DNA of 64,000 bases from Trogon surrucura (taxonomy: Eukaryota; Chordata; Aves; Trogoniformes; Trogonidae), in the NCBI GenBank assembly GCA_020746105.1, contig CM036628.1, positions 20,727,191-20,791,190 of the forward strand, in the 5' to 3' direction. The position numbers and the translations under genes were made by a program. Of the stretch, positions 61,492-64,000 are shown piece by piece (position 1 is the stretch's first letter; every line of letters begins with the position of its first letter). The notes beneath the pieces were generated by a model. That model ran no database searches. It saw only the letters and a list, made by a program, of their open reading frames with translations, and was not told the origin of the DNA.

Positions 61492-64000
61492 CGTCGCTCC
61501 CTTCAGCTGCGCTTTTAAGGACGAGAGCGAAAGAGGATCCGCTGGGGTGAGCCCCAGCCTGGGGAGTCTCTGAGCAGTTCACACATCACCTTTCTACGAG
61601 ATATCTCCATTTAATCTTTAACAGACGCCTCCTTGGAGACCTTCACCCCTCGCAGCCAGCAGGGCGGGTCATAGCCCTGTTCTTCCAGGAGCTGTGAAGA
61701 GGTTGGTGGTGGATTCGGGGCTCTCAGCCCTCCTCCCTCCCCCTTGAAAACCAAGCAGGGGCAGGTTTGACCCAGATTGTCAGAGGCACCACAGCACAGG
61801 CATCGACCAGCACGTCATCCTGGCTCGCTGGGCGGGCTGGACCAAGGAAATATGAAAATCCACGTGAGGCCACGTTGTTCTCCTCTTGCCGCCTGGCAGG
61901 ATGGGTTTTATTTGAGCTGCGCCTTCTAATTACGTTCTCAACACAAGGGTAAAAATAAAGTATATTCTCTGGAAGGACCAGCGAGTCCCTATTCACACCA
62001 GCCTCAAGCTGGACACTGCAGGAACAGGAGCTGTGATTAACCCTCGGGTCTTACGGCTGTTACTCACCTCTGCTGATTTCTTTCCATCCCTCAGCTGAAG
62101 ATCCCCATAAGGACAACCCCTGTTATTATTATGTGTCATCCTGAGGGCATTGTGGTACTGCTGGACGTCCCCGGAAATAAAGAAGAGCAGAAACGTGAGG
62201 GTTTTTCCTTTAACAGGAGCGTTTACTCGTATTTGTGTGTTGCGGTGTGACAGCGTGGGCAGCGCTCACCCCAAAGGTCAAAGCAACATCCCCCAAATCT
62301 TTACAGGTGTTGACCAACAGCTGAGCCCTCAGGCATCGGCCTCATCCTGTGCGTTCTCATTTCACAGCTTTCTTTGTGAAGAGCACAAGTAAAAAGCAGG
62401 TGGAAGTGCTGAGCCGGCCCGAGCTGCTGCAATCCGGGGCTGTAGGGAAGAAATATCCCAACGTGTTCTTGGCCACAGAGGCGTCCTTCCTTCCTCCAAA
62501 ACACTTACCTCATTACTAACAGCTTGTTGCCCTTGCTCAGGTTATCCTCCTAAAATAAGTTACGCAGCACCCTTCAGTGAGTAAAGAAATAAAAGGAAGA
62601 AGAAATAAAACAAACTGCACAAGCAATGCTTGAGGTTGAAAGAGTCGGTGAAAATCACTCGCCTTTCTCCACACTTGGTCGTCTGCAGAAGCGGGATGGG
62701 CAGGGAACGATCGCATTCACACCAGCATCGCCCTTCTCAAACCCAAATTAAAAGTCAAGCAGTAACCCAGAGGAGGCTTCTCCCAGCAAACCTGGTTCTC
62801 GCCATGTTTCATGCGGAAGGGTGGTTTTCCTCTGCGCACGGGCCATCCCCAGAGCCGCCTCTCCCCTGTCAGTTCCCAGACCAGAAAGTGGAAGAATTCT
62901 TGCCGTGGAGAAGTCAGCTCTGGGGAGTCTCATCTCCGGAGAGACGGATAAACAAAAAGCCACAAGACATGGGGGACAAATGGCTAATGACAGGGAAGTC
63001 AAGGAGGTAGAGCTGTCACATTAACAGGGCTGGTGGGGCGGAGGGTAATGACAGCAGCCCGGAGAGCGCCAAGGGCGAAACTGGGGCCAAAGAAACGTGG
63101 GAGCAAGCGTCTGAAGGGCTGACGCCCTCGGTTCCAGGGGTGCTGGGTTGGTTCAGGGCTGGCTGCTCGAGCTAGCCCAGGCTGGGGGAAGAGGCTCCAT
63201 GCTCCCCTGACACCCTCTTGCCGCCTTTGCTGCCCAAATGGGGGGAGAGAGAGAAAATGCAACTGCTCGGAGGGATCCCCACCGTCCTCCCTCCCGCCGG
63301 CCTGACTCTTTGCACCCTTCGGCTAATTACAGGACCCAAACGGAGCCCACGGTCCCCCTCAGGGCCAGCTGATCCCTCTGGTCCTTCCCCAGCTCTTCCC
63401 AGTCAGGTGTGCGGTGTTGATGCAGGGAGGAAGGAGAGGACCCTGCATATTCAGCACTTGACCCTGGTTTTCCCAGGCAGAAATTCAAATGGGACCTCTC
63501 TAGGAGGGGATCACAACAGCTCCCCGGGGCATTCCTCACTATTGTGGCTCCTCTCCTCCGCCCCAGGCCATGTGTGTTTGTAGTTACCAAATGCAAATCA
63601 CATTTCCCACCCTCCTGGCTGAATCTCTCACTCCCCAAGATCTTTCCCCTGCTTGCTTTTTTTTTTTGTTTTGTTTCCCCCCTCACCAGCTCGTTTGGCA
63701 ACGCTCTGCAGAGTTCACAGCCTCTCCCGGTTTCACCTTCCTCTGATCTGGCGATGCACAGCGAGGGGACTACAGAGAAGGTATTTAAGCAATCCCCCTG
63801 ATTAAGTGCCTGCATCCCCTCGCTGGACACAGAAACTGCAGCCTAGCAGCTGAAGACTCCTTTTTTTTTATTTTTTTTTCTTTTTCTGAGGAATGCTGGT
63901 GACTAACCTCTAATTGCATTTTAAAATGAGAACCCGAGATAGCTTTTTGGCCTTCCGCAGCTGTGACGGAAGCCTCACAGCTGTGGCTTTACTGTCAGTC
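61492..64000. other. Right-end sequence with no recognised gene
   Basis: About 2.5 kb of moderately AT-rich intergenic-looking DNA. It has AATAAA hexamers (for example near 61954), a poly-T run near 63658 and a T-rich stretch at 63862-63882. I see no exon with family resemblance, no RNA gene and no clear CR1 copy. Confidence 0.4.

Noticed and set aside
61265-61582. Open frames with LIERIVP or SINGTIR repeats
   Set aside because: Produced mechanically by a 21-bp minisatellite (a multiple of three); present on both strands, so not a protein gene.

Overview
This is vertebrate nuclear DNA, almost certainly from a bird. Genes are split into small exons with short GC-rich introns, the scattered repeats are all CR1 LINE fragments, and promoters sit in CpG islands. 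The gene order is the mirror image of the human Xq13.1 block IGBP1 - DGAT2L6/AWAT1 - P2RY4 - ARR3 - RAB41 - PDZD11.

Layout, left to right. PDZD11 (+, 5' end outside the window) occupies 1-3150. A small unrecognised minus-strand gene or gene fragment with a C-terminal CaaX box lies at 3566-4340. RAB41, a RAB6-type GTPase (-), spans 4778-20602; it has a tandem pair of interchangeable exon 4 copies and a dead tandem copy of exon 6. ARR3 cone arrestin (-) spans 21498-29850 and includes a 10-nt microexon. After about 4 kb of intergenic DNA comes a complete gene for an SH2-domain inositol 5-phosphatase of the SHIP family (+, 33943-43172), which human Xq13.1 lacks. P2RY4 (+) is a single coding exon at 48028-49149. 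A DGAT2-family acyltransferase (-) lies at 50787-52771, first exon not found. IGBP1 (-) spans 55929-60683, with CR1 copies in intron 1. The last 3 kb holds a 17-unit, 21-bp minisatellite and no gene I recognise.

The genes are neighbours by descent, not an operon. RAB6-type, arrestin, SHIP, P2Y and DGAT2-type genes together also occur around human 11q13 (RAB6A, ARRB1, INPPL1, P2RY2/P2RY6, DGAT2/MOGAT2). INPP5D and SAG are close neighbours at 2q37. The window therefore looks like one copy of an ancient vertebrate whole-genome-duplication block that kept a third SHIP gene. That gene is the main discovery candidate. The second is the relic exon 6 in RAB41, which carries RAB6A-type sequence while the working exon carries RAB6B-type sequence.

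Exon boundaries were read by eye from splice sites, reading phase and remembered family sequences. Phases were checked across every junction for ARR3, RAB41, IGBP1, the SHIP gene and the acyltransferase. No database search was run.
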